Below, one piece after another: positions 16,265 through 24,390 of a DNA stretch of 53,579 nucleotides. Source of the DNA: JAGORM01 sp050255815. Its GTDB lineage: Bacteria; Patescibacteriota; Microgenomatia; Levybacterales; GWA1-39-11. Below the pieces are notes generated by a model. The model had not been told where the DNA came from and did not search any database. It was given only the letters and a program-made list of their open reading frames with translations. The translations under genes and the position numbers were made by a program. The stretch is from NCBI GenBank assembly GCA_050255815.1, contig JBLMVJ010000020.1:1-53579 (forward strand). The letters are read 5' to 3'. The number at the start of each line of letters is the position of its first letter. The stretch's first letter is position 1.

Positions 16265-16510
16265 ATGGGGATACTTTTGTGGATAATCTTCGGAGCATTG
16301 GCAGGATGGTTAGCGTCTATTGTGATGAAAAGCTCACAGGGAATATTTGGCGACATCATTTTGGGAATATTAGGTGCAGTGGTTGGCGGACTCATTATGA
16401 GTTTCTTCGGCCAGGCAGGGGTAACCGGTTTTAATGTATATAGTCTTTTGGTCGCAATTATTGGAGCAGTAGTGCTGATTTGGTTAGGAAGAGTGTTCTA
16501 TAGAACATAG
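16265..16510 (+). CDS. GlsB/YeaQ/YmgE-type small membrane protein
   Basis: An 81-residue protein of the transglycosylase-associated (GlsB/YmgE) family: three hydrophobic helices with many glycines (GALAGWLASIVMK, GDIILGILGAVVGGLIM, VAIIGAVVLIWLGR). Relatives are general-stress envelope proteins. A GGGAGGTG Shine-Dalgarno lies 7 bases before the ATG at 16265, so the longer frame from 16157 is rejected. It belongs with the other small stress-type genes with strong ribosome binding sites in this window. Confidence 0.88.
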   Translation: MGILLWIIFGALAGWLASIVMKSSQGIFGDIILGILGAVVGGLIMSFFGQAGVTGFNVYSLLVAIIGAVVLIWLGRVFYRT

Positions 16511-16586
16511 GCTTGCAGTATTTTGATCTAATACTTACCTTTTTGTCTATCTTGAAAATACCCTGAGTAAATGGTTAAAAAAAGGT

Positions 16587-17573
16587 ATGTTAAAATTCCT
16601 GTCCAAATGGAAGGTTACCCTTCTTTTTAGCTGCTTCCTTTTAGGTGGAATAAGCTTATGTATAACCATTCACCCCTTCCAGATAAACGCTGCCGCTTCT
16701 CATGTTGTTATCTCTGAGGTACAAATAAGCGGGAAAACTGCTACTGATGAATTTATAGAAATATATAATCCAACTTCTTCTTCAATAAATTTAGGCGGCT
16801 GGAAGCTCAAGCACGCTATCCCAAGCGGAACCGTATCAGGTCTGGTCGCAAATATTTCCGGAACAATTGCTTCCCACGGATATTTCCTGGTTTCTTCACC
16901 TAATTATTCAGGAAACGTACTTCCGGATCAATTATATTCTTCTTCCGGTTATTCAATTACTGACAATAACACGATTCTATTATTTGATAATAATGAGGTG
17001 CTAATTGATAAAGTTGGGATGGGGACTGCAACTGATAAGGAGGGTGAGGGGTCAGCGCCAAATCCTTCAAACGGAATGAGTATAGAGCGGAAATCCTTCT
17101 TTTCTTCTGACTTAGAATCAATGGTGCATGGTGGTATTGATGAATTTTCAGGAAACGGAGAAGATACTGACAATAATGTGGAAGATTTTATTTTAAGAGG
17201 AGCTTCTGAACCTCAAAATAGTCTTTCAATAAAAGAGCCATGGGATCTTACCCCTACGCCTACTTCTACACCTGTTCCTACTTCTACGCCAACACCTATC
17301 CCAACAAGTGCCCCGGTTCCTACTAATACCCCAACTCCTACACCTATCCTGCAAATTCAACCAACAGCAACTACAATACCGCTTCCTACCGTTACGCCAA
17401 CTCCTAAGACGTTTCCTGGTGCGGGACCCACCATAACGCCTATTAATCTACGGATAGTACCGGCAGTAATGAGGCCTCATCTGATATGTATCCCAAAAAC
17501 ATTGGTACTGCGTGTTTTATATCTGGCATTTCCAGTTCAGATTCCTTCCTGCAGGTTAACCTTCATGAGGTGA
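16587..17573 (+). CDS. Secreted lamin-tail-domain protein, probably frameshifted
   Basis: As read, 328 residues: a signal peptide (about 1-36, ending NAAA), a lamin tail domain (about 37-150: VVISEVQISGKTATDEFIEIYNP...NLGGWKL), and a Pro-Thr linker (about 225-300, TPTPTSTP type) usual for secreted proteins of this group. After ITPIN the frame becomes basic and unlike a secreted protein, whereas another frame reads STDSTGSNEASSDMYPKNIG... with better composition and ends at 17581. A 1-base change near 17440 would join the two, so the visible C-terminus is probably wrong. LTD domains are thought to mediate surface or nucleic-acid binding. Confidence 0.75.
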   Translation: MLKFLSKWKVTLLFSCFLLGGISLCITIHPFQINAAASHVVISEVQISGKTATDEFIEIYNPTSSSINLGGWKLKHAIPSGTVSGLVANISGTIASHGYFLVSSPNYSGNVLPDQLYSSSGYSITDNNTILLFDNNEVLIDKVGMGTATDKEGEGSAPNPSNGMSIERKSFFSSDLESMVHGGIDEFSGNGEDTDNNVEDFILRGASEPQNSLSIKEPWDLTPTPTSTPVPTSTPTPIPTSAPVPTNTPTPTPILQIQPTATTIPLPTVTPTPKTFPGAGPTITPINLRIVPAVMRPHLICIPKTLVLRVLYLAFPVQIPSCRLTFMR

Positions 17574-18323
17574 GAGTATGAATTTTTCTATAACATGAGC
17601 GACCCCGTCTTCATCTACAGAGGGGGCAATGTAATCTGCAACTTCTTTTAGGTCAGGGATTGCGTTTCCCATGGCAACCTTAAGCCCGCATGCCATAAGA
17701 AGTGGGAAATCATTATACCCATCCCCAACGCCAATAATTTCTTCCCTTTTTACCGGTACTGTTTCCAGGATCTTTTCAATTCCGTGTAGTTTCGTTGCAT
17801 TTATATGGGTGATATTAACGCCATATTTATCAGGTTCTTTATGTTTTGTTTTATGCAGGGCAATATTAGAAAATTTTGAGAGATCATTAAAAACTTTCAC
17901 CATAGTTTCATGGGAATAGCATTCATAGGAAAATATCATGTAGGCTTTTTTAAAATCATCAACTTTATAGAAGGGACCGCCATCATAGAAGTCTTCTTTT
18001 ACAAAATATTCAATTCCATAGCTCTTAAGAATTGATGTTACTTCTTTCGCTTCCCCTTTTTCTATAGGGCAGTCGTAAAGCGGTTCTTTAGATTCTATAT
18101 CAATAACACATGCCCCTGCGTTTGTAACAATAAGTCCGGACGTAATTCCTAATGCTTCTCTAACTTTTGCGGTTGCGTTAAAAGCCCTTCCCGTTACCAG
18201 AAAAATACTTACCTTCTTTTCAGCTTTTTTAATTGCCCCGGAAACGTTTATTGAGGGTATTGCGTCATATTCATAGGGGATGAGAGTCCCGTCTATATCT
18301 AGCATGAGGGCTTTGTATTCCAT
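17556..18323 (-). CDS. HAD-superfamily phosphatase (Cof type)
   Basis: A 255-residue haloacid dehalogenase-like hydrolase: motif I DIDGTLIP (residues 9-16, nucleophile D9 and D11), motif II LVTGR, and motif III/IV GVGDGYNDFPLLMACGLKVAMGNA. The C2B cap lies between. Cof-type enzymes act on sugar phosphates or related phospho-compounds; no substrate can be named. An extended TGA-TATAAT box (18329-18337) ends 5 bases before the ATG. The 3' end overlaps the end of the lamin-tail gene. Confidence 0.9.
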   Translation of the reverse strand: MEYKALMLDIDGTLIPYEYDAIPSINVSGAIKKAEKKVSIFLVTGRAFNATAKVREALGITSGLIVTNAGACVIDIESKEPLYDCPIEKGEAKEVTSILKSYGIEYFVKEDFYDGGPFYKVDDFKKAYMIFSYECYSHETMVKVFNDLSKFSNIALHKTKHKEPDKYGVNITHINATKLHGIEKILETVPVKREEIIGVGDGYNDFPLLMACGLKVAMGNAIPDLKEVADYIAPSVDEDGVAHVIEKFILSPHEG

Positions 18324-18350
18324 AAATAATTATATCACTATTTTTATACG

Positions 18351-18397
18351 GCAAAAGACAGAAGATATTTTAGATTCTTCCGTCTTTTGCTTTTTTT
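18351..18397 (+). terminator. Strong hairpin with T7 tail
   Basis: GCAAAAGAC-A-GAAGA pairs with TCTTC-C-GTCTTTTGC and is followed by seven T residues on the plus strand. The genes on both sides are on the minus strand, where the hairpin follows the first acidic miniprotein gene but lacks a good U tract. It may act in both directions or be a stability element. Confidence 0.6.
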
Positions 18398-18408
18398 GAC
18401 CGGAACCG

Positions 18409-18543
18409 CTATTCCTGGTTTTTATCCGTTGTGTCATCTTCTCCCCAATCCTCCATCATCTGGTCATCATTGCTTGCTCTTCCGCCTTTTATACCTTCCT
18501 GGTCTTCTTGTTCCTGGTCAATTCTTTGATCATCATCTGCCAT
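18409..18543 (-). CDS. Acidic miniprotein A (44 aa), KGG-type
   Basis: A 44-residue, very acidic protein beginning MADDDQRIDQEQEDQEG and carrying IKGGRAS in the middle. A perfect AAAGGAGGTGA Shine-Dalgarno precedes the ATG (spacer ATAACAT). Its neighbour at 18592-18726 has exactly the same length, the same ribosome binding site and spacer, the same MAD start and the same central KGGxA element. This resembles the small stress-induced KGG-motif proteins, but the match is short. No membrane or signal segment; probably disordered and abundant under stress (inference). Confidence 0.75.
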   Translation of the reverse strand: MADDDQRIDQEQEDQEGIKGGRASNDDQMMEDWGEDDTTDKNQE

Positions 18544-18591
18544 ATGTTATTCACCTCCTTTCAGGTTTATTTTGAATAGCCTTTTCCGGCG

Positions 18592-18726
18592 CTACTCGTT
18601 CCGGTCCTCTTTTGAGTCCTCCTCATTTTTGTCGTAAGCACTTCCTCCCTTTTCTCCTTTTTCATGCTCAGACTTGGATTGGGACTGATCCATTTTGTCT
18701 TCATCATTTTTTGTATTGTCTGCCAT
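18592..18726 (-). CDS. Acidic miniprotein B (44 aa), paralogue of A
   Basis: A 44-residue highly charged protein: MADNTKNDEDKMDQSQSK..., then EKGEKGGSAYDKNEEDSKED. It shares length, start context (AAAGGAGGTGA then AAAAAACAT, ATG), MAD opening and the central KGGxA with miniprotein A 48 bases downstream. The pair looks like a tandem duplication that diverged under constraint on charge rather than sequence. It follows a 160-residue unknown gene on the same strand by 23 bases. Confidence 0.75.
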   Translation of the reverse strand: MADNTKNDEDKMDQSQSKSEHEKGEKGGSAYDKNEEDSKEDRNE

Positions 18727-18749
18727 ATGTTTTTTCACCTCCTTTTCTT

Positions 18750-19232
18750 CTAATTCACTGTTTTAATTTCAAAATTTTCCTCATCTTCAGTTTGCCCATC
18801 AGGAAGAATAAATATAAAACATCCTGATACTTCTCTGGGTTGGTTTGAATGCACATCCCTTGCAGTTCTTTTCTGCATCCGCGAAGCAATTGCTTCTACG
18901 AGTAAAAGTATCTGATACACATTTGTGTAACGTTTCTCTCCCTGGTGGTTTTCCGGCAAAAAATCCCTAATTTCATCTGCAGTTGTTTCCCCGGAAAAGT
19001 TTGTCTTGATATAACGGTTTATCACCTGAACTCCTCTTTTCTCATAACTGCCTTTTCCATTAAAAAAATATACTATAGCTATATTCATTCCCTCTTTGGT
19101 AAAAATTATTGCCTCAGTTTTTCCTAATCTTCCCTCGCCTTGTATAAGTTGTATTGCCGGGTATGCCTCATTTTCATATATTTGGTTGTTGTTTTCCGCT
19201 TCTGCAAAACGTATATGTTTTTGAGGCTTCAT
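18750..19232 (-). CDS. Hypothetical protein (160 aa)
   Basis: Not recognised. A 160-residue soluble protein without signal or membrane segment. Its first half has beta-type stretches (YPAIQLIQGEGRLGKTEAII, MNIAIVYFFNG), its second half a helix (TNVYQILLLVEAIASRMQKRTARDV) and a short strand GCFIFILPDG. TAATAT ends 6 bases before the ATG, a leaderless arrangement. The two acidic miniprotein genes follow on the same strand but have their own strong ribosome binding sites. Confidence 0.6.
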   Translation of the reverse strand: MKPQKHIRFAEAENNNQIYENEAYPAIQLIQGEGRLGKTEAIIFTKEGMNIAIVYFFNGKGSYEKRGVQVINRYIKTNFSGETTADEIRDFLPENHQGEKRYTNVYQILLLVEAIASRMQKRTARDVHSNQPREVSGCFIFILPDGQTEDEENFEIKTVN

Positions 19233-19436
19233 GAACCCATATTACGGTTTATCTGTTAGAGGAAAATAGCATTTCCGTAGAAAAACGGTAAGAAACATTT
19301 GAGCTGAATATAGACAATCACTTGCTGATATAGCGGAAAGAGACTAGGGAGGTTTTTGTCCACAAACAACTTAATTAGATAAATTCTTAAATATCCTTGA
19401 CTACAGACATGCTCTAGCTGTACGCTAGATATTGGC

Positions 19437-22400
19437 GTGAAAATTCATTTTAGAAAAAGAAGAAAGGTTTTACTGGGTTTTACTTTAATAGAACTATTAA
19501 TTGCCATAGGTATTCTGTCAGTTCTTCTTTCCATAGTCCTTATTGCGGTAAACCCTTTTGAGCAGATTAATAAAGCAAATGATGTAACCACAAAAGCTTC
19601 CTCAAAAGACCTGGTTTCTGCAGTAAATTATTATTTTACCGCTGAGAAAGTTACTCCCTGGACTAAAGACACCTCCTGTAGGAGTGAGCTAACTACCGGA
19701 AAAGTTTTAACAGATATGCCTTCTTGTGCGCAGGATTTGACAAAAGGCGGAAAATTGCAGGAAAGTGTGATGGCCAGTCCGCAATCTAAAGATATATATG
19801 TTACAGAATGCGCTGATGCGGTAGCGGTTTGTTATCATCCCAAATCCCAGGCATTCCTGAAAGAAGAGGATGCAAAATACACAAAAAATGGGGCATTGCA
19901 GCCCGGGTGCCCCGGAGGGTCAGGGTGTTACTCGTGTACATTTTCAACCAACGATGCACAGGAATGTTTTCAGGCGCTCAACCCAAATGGCTCTCTATCA
20001 CTGGTGGTGTCCCCTACGCCGGGGCAGCCCATTCCCATTCCTGAACGGCACTCAAAAGATGTTTGTTCTTCAGGAGGACCGGGAGAAGCTGCTTGTATGG
20101 CAGATGTAGTTACTAATGCAGCCGGAACTCCGCTCACATCTCTGGCTTTGCCTGCAGGATTTGGTCCGGCACAGATTCATACTGCGTATAACCTTCCCTG
20201 TACTCCCGGAGGAACTTTGCAGTCAGTCTGCGCAACTCCTTCCAGTTTTGGTCCGCGTACCATTGCTATAGTAGACGCTTACCATTCCCCAACTATAGAA
20301 CAGGATTTGGCTGTGTATAATCAGACCTATGGGTTACCACCATGTACTGTTACAAACGGATGCTTATCTATAGTTAACCAAAACGGTACCACTTCCCCTA
20401 TGCCTTCAGTCAATTCACTCTGGGCTTTAGAGATAGCTTTAGATGTCCAGATGGCGCATGCAGTTTGTCAAACGTGCAAAATTTTAGTAGTGGAGACAAA
20501 TTCAAACTATTTGGTTGATTTAAGTGCCGGAGTAAACAGGGCAGCCCTTATGGGTGCACATGCCATATCAAACAGTTATGGGGGAGCAGATTGGGCTGGT
20601 GAAACAGCGTATGATGCAGCATTTGACCACCCAGGTATTTTTATTACTGCCTCTTCAGGAGACTGGGGTTACGGAACATACCATCCTGCCTCTTCTTCCC
20701 ATGTGATTGCGGTGGGCGGAACCAGGCTATCATTGTATCCTGATAATACCTACGCTTCAGAAACCGCTTGGACCGGGGCCGGGAGCGGTTGTTCTCCGTA
20801 CTATACTGCTAATGCATTCCAAACTGCAGTTTCCGGTTGGAGTGCCACCGGTTGTGGAACAAAAAGAGGAGTGGCAGATGTTTCCGCAATTGCAGACCCG
20901 AATACGGGTGTTGCTATCTATAACTCAACTTCTTATAACGGAAAAACCGGATGGTGGATACTGGGGGGCACCAGCGTATCTTCTCCTATCATAAGTGCTG
21001 CTTTAGTTCTTCAGGAAGCAAATCCGGCAAATGCTACTCAATACGTATATGACCATGCCAATAGGTATAGAGATGTAGCCTCCGGTTCAAACGGCTCATG
21101 TGGAGGAAAAACTGCGTGTACGGCTGCCGTAGGATATGACGGGCCTACCGGCCTGGGTTCCCCAAATGTGCTTCCTCCGGCTAACCAAACGCCGGTCCCT
21201 ACCCCTACGCCCATTCCTCCTACTGCCACTCCAACCCCAATTGTGTCCGGCCCAACTCCAACCCCTATTCCATATGCTTTGGATGATACAAAGCTATTAG
21301 GTTCATACGCTGTATTTTTATATACTGATCCTGGAGTCCCCTCTCCCTGGATGATGGATATTTCCTTTAGGCCTGATTTTGGGGGAGTTGTTTCACAGCA
21401 AAAGTATAACCCAACTCTTTATTATGATCCTGACAACGGAGATACTGTTTTGAACGCTGCTTATTTTGCAGATGGCCAGTTTGGGGATTCAGCTAGTGCT
21501 ACCCATATAGCATTTCGTAAACTTACCACAAAACTGGAAGGATTTATGAGCCAACCATACCTATGGAGGTCTTATAGGGAAGGATGCGGAAGAACTGTAT
21601 ACTGGAGGCTTTTTACCAATGGTGATAGAAGTAAAATGGGACCCACTCAGACCGGAACTATTGATTGTTCTACCACCGTTGGTGTTGTGGATCCGCCCCT
21701 TTCCTGGTATACCGTTTTTGATGCAGTGGCCCAAAGACAGAAATACTACGAACCCCTATGGGATGCGGACAACAACGGGGTGATTGATTATAACGACTAT
21801 GTTATCATGGCCTTAAAGACAAAATCCCGGGCCGGAGGCTGGGTACCTCCTGAAATTCCACCATCCCGCTATATTGTTGATGTAAATAATAAGTCATTTA
21901 CTAAAGTTACCAACTACTCTTTAACCGGCAAGACTCCTGTACCTACCTGTGCGTTAGGAGAAACTACCATATGTCCTCAGATGCCAATTTTCTCTGGGTC
22001 TGATGCTATTGGTCAATGCAATATAGGAACTGCAGTTTATGCAGTATTTTCAAGTGCGAATTGCCCTGGTACGGTCTTGACCCCAACGCCCACATCAGTT
22101 CCAACGTCAACATCTACTTTGGCGCCCCCTACGCCTACACCTACTACAGCACCTGTTAGCTGTAATACCCAGCATACGGTAAGCCTCAGCTCATCCGGTC
22201 CAGTTGTTGCTCTTCCCGGTGATACGGTTAATAATACGCTTACCATTATTAGTAATGACACTTCCGGGTGTTCAGCCTCATATACTATAAGTGTAGGAAG
22301 TCCTACCGGATGGACCATAAACGGTATACCCACTAGCTTTACGTTGGCCGGAGGGGCTACAAAAAGTATCCCCTTTACCATTTCTGTTCCAGCATCTGCA

Positions 22401-23366
22401 ATGGCAGATAACTACACCTACCAATTCTGGGTGGCAAAACAAGGCCAAACATCTGTCAATCCAGTTAATGGATATATTCAGGTTGCACAAGTAGGTCCCA
22501 CAAATACACCTACCCCTACTCCTATTTCTTGTACTCAGGGATGGACTAAATCACTAGGGAGCGCCAGCATGAGCGGAAACGGAGGAGATACTATTAACCA
22601 ATCACTAACCATTACTAATAATAATCCTGCCGGTTGTGGATCTGCAGTATTTACGATTAGTTATTCAGAACCATCCGGATGGACAACTTTAAGCCTACCG
22701 CCATCTATTACACTAAGCGGCGGACAAAGCACCACTATCCCTTTTACTATCACTATTTCAACCGGTGCACTGGTTGGCGATTACACTACCCAATACTGGA
22801 TTAATAGTGGGGACACACCTGTAAATGCAACTATTCACGTGCTCAGTACTGGCACGCCTCCTTCAGGACAAATGTTTAGCAATTTTGGCGGAAAATTCTA
22901 CGGGGATTATGCACTTTTTGAATTTTCTTATAACATGAATGGTACCGGAAACTTCCGCCTGGATGTAGCTTCTGATCCATCAGCTCTCAATCAAACTGTA
23001 GGACCTAATCCACTTGCATACTATGGTTTTGCCTTTACTTCAGGAAATGCAATGGATGCCAGCAATACCGCCACACCAACTTCTGTCAGAGGTTTTATTA
23101 AATCCAGTCCGTCAGCTACCTGGTCAGGGTGGAAATGCGGCTCCACCATCTATTACCGTATGTATAATAGTGGAGACCTTAGGATCATGAGTCCTATCCA
23201 ATCAGCAACAGTGGATTGCACAACCGTAGTAAATGTTCTCCCGTGGGACGCATGGTACAAAGCTATTTACTATGGCGTATATGATAGTAGGTATGATGCG
23301 GATAATAATGGAGTGGTGAACTGGACAGATTATTGGATATTAGTCAGAGCTACCAGGTTGAGGTAA
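19437..23366 (+). CDS. Pilin-leader sedolisin (S53) peptidase, multidomain
   Basis: A 1309-residue surface protein. Residues 1-40 are a type IV pilin leader: basic start, cleavage G14|F15 and Glu at +5 (GFTLIELLIAIGILSV). After a Cys-rich region, residues 240-580 form a sedolisin (S53) catalytic domain with E332 and D336 (LEIALD), oxyanion D409 (SSGDWG) and S513 (GGTSVSSP), and the closing YDGPTGLGSPN. Then a Pro-Thr linker, module A (615-800) ending in a dockerin-like loop DADNNGVIDYNDY, two NEW3/Ig-like domains (about 905-1015 and 1030-1135), and module B (1145-1309), a repeat of A ending DADNNGVVNWTDY. Start is GTG. The S53 propeptide domain appears replaced by the pilin part. It overlaps the next, convergent gene by 27 bases. 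Confidence 0.88.
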   Translation: MKIHFRKRRKVLLGFTLIELLIAIGILSVLLSIVLIAVNPFEQINKANDVTTKASSKDLVSAVNYYFTAEKVTPWTKDTSCRSELTTGKVLTDMPSCAQDLTKGGKLQESVMASPQSKDIYVTECADAVAVCYHPKSQAFLKEEDAKYTKNGALQPGCPGGSGCYSCTFSTNDAQECFQALNPNGSLSLVVSPTPGQPIPIPERHSKDVCSSGGPGEAACMADVVTNAAGTPLTSLALPAGFGPAQIHTAYNLPCTPGGTLQSVCATPSSFGPRTIAIVDAYHSPTIEQDLAVYNQTYGLPPCTVTNGCLSIVNQNGTTSPMPSVNSLWALEIALDVQMAHAVCQTCKILVVETNSNYLVDLSAGVNRAALMGAHAISNSYGGADWAGETAYDAAFDHPGIFITASSGDWGYGTYHPASSSHVIAVGGTRLSLYPDNTYASETAWTGAGSGCSPYYTANAFQTAVSGWSATGCGTKRGVADVSAIADPNTGVAIYNSTSYNGKTGWWILGGTSVSSPIISAALVLQEANPANATQYVYDHANRYRDVASGSNGSCGGKTACTAAVGYDGPTGLGSPNVLPPANQTPVPTPTPIPPTATPTPIVSGPTPTPIPYALDDTKLLGSYAVFLYTDPGVPSPWMMDISFRPDFGGVVSQQKYNPTLYYDPDNGDTVLNAAYFADGQFGDSASATHIAFRKLTTKLEGFMSQPYLWRSYREGCGRTVYWRLFTNGDRSKMGPTQTGTIDCSTTVGVVDPPLSWYTVFDAVAQRQKYYEPLWDADNNGVIDYNDYVIMALKTKSRAGGWVPPEIPPSRYIVDVNNKSFTKVTNYSLTGKTPVPTCALGETTICPQMPIFSGSDAIGQCNIGTAVYAVFSSANCPGTVLTPTPTSVPTSTSTLAPPTPTPTTAPVSCNTQHTVSLSSSGPVVALPGDTVNNTLTIISNDTSGCSASYTISVGSPTGWTINGIPTSFTLAGGATKSIPFTISVPASAMADNYTYQFWVAKQGQTSVNPVNGYIQVAQVGPTNTPTPTPISCTQGWTKSLGSASMSGNGGDTINQSLTITNNNPAGCGSAVFTISYSEPSGWTTLSLPPSITLSGGQSTTIPFTITISTGALVGDYTTQYWINSGDTPVNATIHVLSTGTPPSGQMFSNFGGKFYGDYALFEFSYNMNGTGNFRLDVASDPSALNQTVGPNPLAYYGFAFTSGNAMDASNTATPTSVRGFIKSSPSATWSGWKCGSTIYYRMYNSGDLRIMSPIQSATVDCTTVVNVLPWDAWYKAIYYGVYDSRYDADNNGVVNWTDYWILVRATRLR

Positions 23367-23813
23367 TGTCTTTTTGTTCTTCGCAACAAAAAACGCCACT
23401 CCAATAATTACCATTACCAATATAATTCCTCCGGCTAAAAGGTACATTACCGGTATTCCTCCGTTGGATTTTTTAGTTGCAGTAGTTTCCGGTGCTTTTA
23501 ATGTAAAGTTAAGCAAGCTAGAGGAGGATAGCGTTTTATTTTTGAATTCTGATGCTTCCAGCCCCAATGCTTTTGGTCCCTGGGCAGAAATAGTATAGGT
23601 ACCTGCCGGTACGGTAGCTTCATAATATCCCAGAGGGTCTGTGTTTGCGGCCGCAACAGTTTTTCCTGCTGCGTTTACAAAAAGTACTATTCCCGGGGCA
23701 ACCGGGTTATTTTTTTGGTCTAATATCTTGCCGGCTATCTTCACATCAGCGGCAAAAGCAGGGGAAGTTGCTGAGAGCAAAAAAAGAACAAGGAAAAAAA
23801 GCTTTTTAACCAT
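23340..23813 (-). CDS. Surface protein with carboxypeptidase-regulatory-like domain
   Basis: A 157-residue exported protein: signal peptide (residues 1-21, ending AFA), a beta-sandwich of the CarboxypepD_reg type (ADVKIAGKILDQKNNPVAPGI...TDPLGYYEATVPAGTYTISA), a linker, and a C-terminal transmembrane helix (about 121-145) followed by a short basic tail. It is thus anchored with the domain outside the cell. It faces the pilin-sedolisin gene tail to tail with a 27-base overlap, and both encode surface proteins. Promoter TTGCAA-18-TACAAT ends 5 bases before the ATG. Confidence 0.75.
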   Translation of the reverse strand: MVKKLFFLVLFLLSATSPAFAADVKIAGKILDQKNNPVAPGIVLFVNAAGKTVAAANTDPLGYYEATVPAGTYTISAQGPKALGLEASEFKNKTLSSSSLLNFTLKAPETTATKKSNGGIPVMYLLAGGIILVMVIIGVAFFVAKNKKTLPQPGSSD

Positions 23814-23818
23814 ACTTT

Positions 23819-23848
23819 ATTGTACCCACTATAAAAGAGAGATTGCAA
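23819..23848 (-). promoter_or_regulatory. Promoter TTGCAA-18-TACAAT, leaderless
   Basis: Minus strand: TTGCAA (23848-23843), 18-base spacer, TACAAT (23824-23819), 5 bases to the ATG at 23813. Confidence 0.55.
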
Positions 23849-23897
23849 GAGCGACAAGAAAGGTTAAATTTCCATCAATTTCTGAATTTCCTTCGTC

Positions 23898-23926
23898 TTG
23901 ACAAATCTCATGTCCCCCAATATAAT
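23898..23926 (+). promoter_or_regulatory. marR operon promoter (TTGACA-17-TATAAT)
   Basis: A full-consensus promoter: TTGACA at 23898-23903, 17 bases, TATAAT at 23921-23926. The start site should be near 23933, inside the operator described next, so bound repressor would block the polymerase. Confidence 0.8.
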
Positions 23927-23932
23927 ATACAG

Positions 23933-23953
23933 TCTAATAGTTAGATAGTCTAA
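23933..23953 (+). promoter_or_regulatory. Putative MarR operator, three alternating half-sites
   Basis: TCTAA-TAG-TTAGA-TAG-TCTAA: two overlapping 13-bp palindromes that share the middle TTAGA half-site, placed between the -10 box and the marR ATG (23959). Position and symmetry fit autoregulation by the MarR protein encoded next. Confidence 0.65.
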
Positions 23954-23958
23954 TTAAT

Positions 23959-24390
23959 ATGGGTGCAGTAAATATTGATACGGAACTTTTTGAGCTGATG
24001 TTTCAGGTTTCAAAAAACTTTAAAGAAAAGATGGCCGGTTTTGCCGGAGCTGTAGATATCACCATGCTGCAATTCATGGCACTTTCTTTCATAGAGAAAA
24101 ATAAATCAGTGCATGTAAAGGATGTAGCTGACTATTTTTCCATTGAAATGCCTACCGCCACTTCACTTCTGAATAAATTAGCTAAATTAAAGCTAATTAA
24201 ACGTATGGAAGACAGATCAGATAGAAGGGTTGTAAAAATAACCTTAACTGAAAAAGGAGCAGCTTTGTTAACGGACGCAAAGAAAATTCAAAAAAAGAAT
24301 ATGAAAAAAACGCTTTCTGTCCTTTCTGAAAAACAAAAAGTTGATATGCGGGATATTCTTACTACCATATTGGAAAAATCACATGTTTAA
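23959..24390 (+). CDS. MarR family transcriptional regulator
   Basis: A 143-residue winged-helix regulator. The DNA-binding part is clear at about residues 45-100: VHVKDVADYFSIEMPTATSLLNKLAKLKLI followed by the wing RMEDRSDRRVVKITLTEKG. MarR proteins are dimeric repressors released by small ligands. It heads an operon with two membrane-fusion proteins and an EmrB-type exporter; its stop overlaps the next start by 8 bases. The palindromes upstream make autorepression and ligand-induced efflux likely. Confidence 0.93.
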   Translation: MGAVNIDTELFELMFQVSKNFKEKMAGFAGAVDITMLQFMALSFIEKNKSVHVKDVADYFSIEMPTATSLLNKLAKLKLIKRMEDRSDRRVVKITLTEKGAALLTDAKKIQKKNMKKTLSVLSEKQKVDMRDILTTILEKSHV

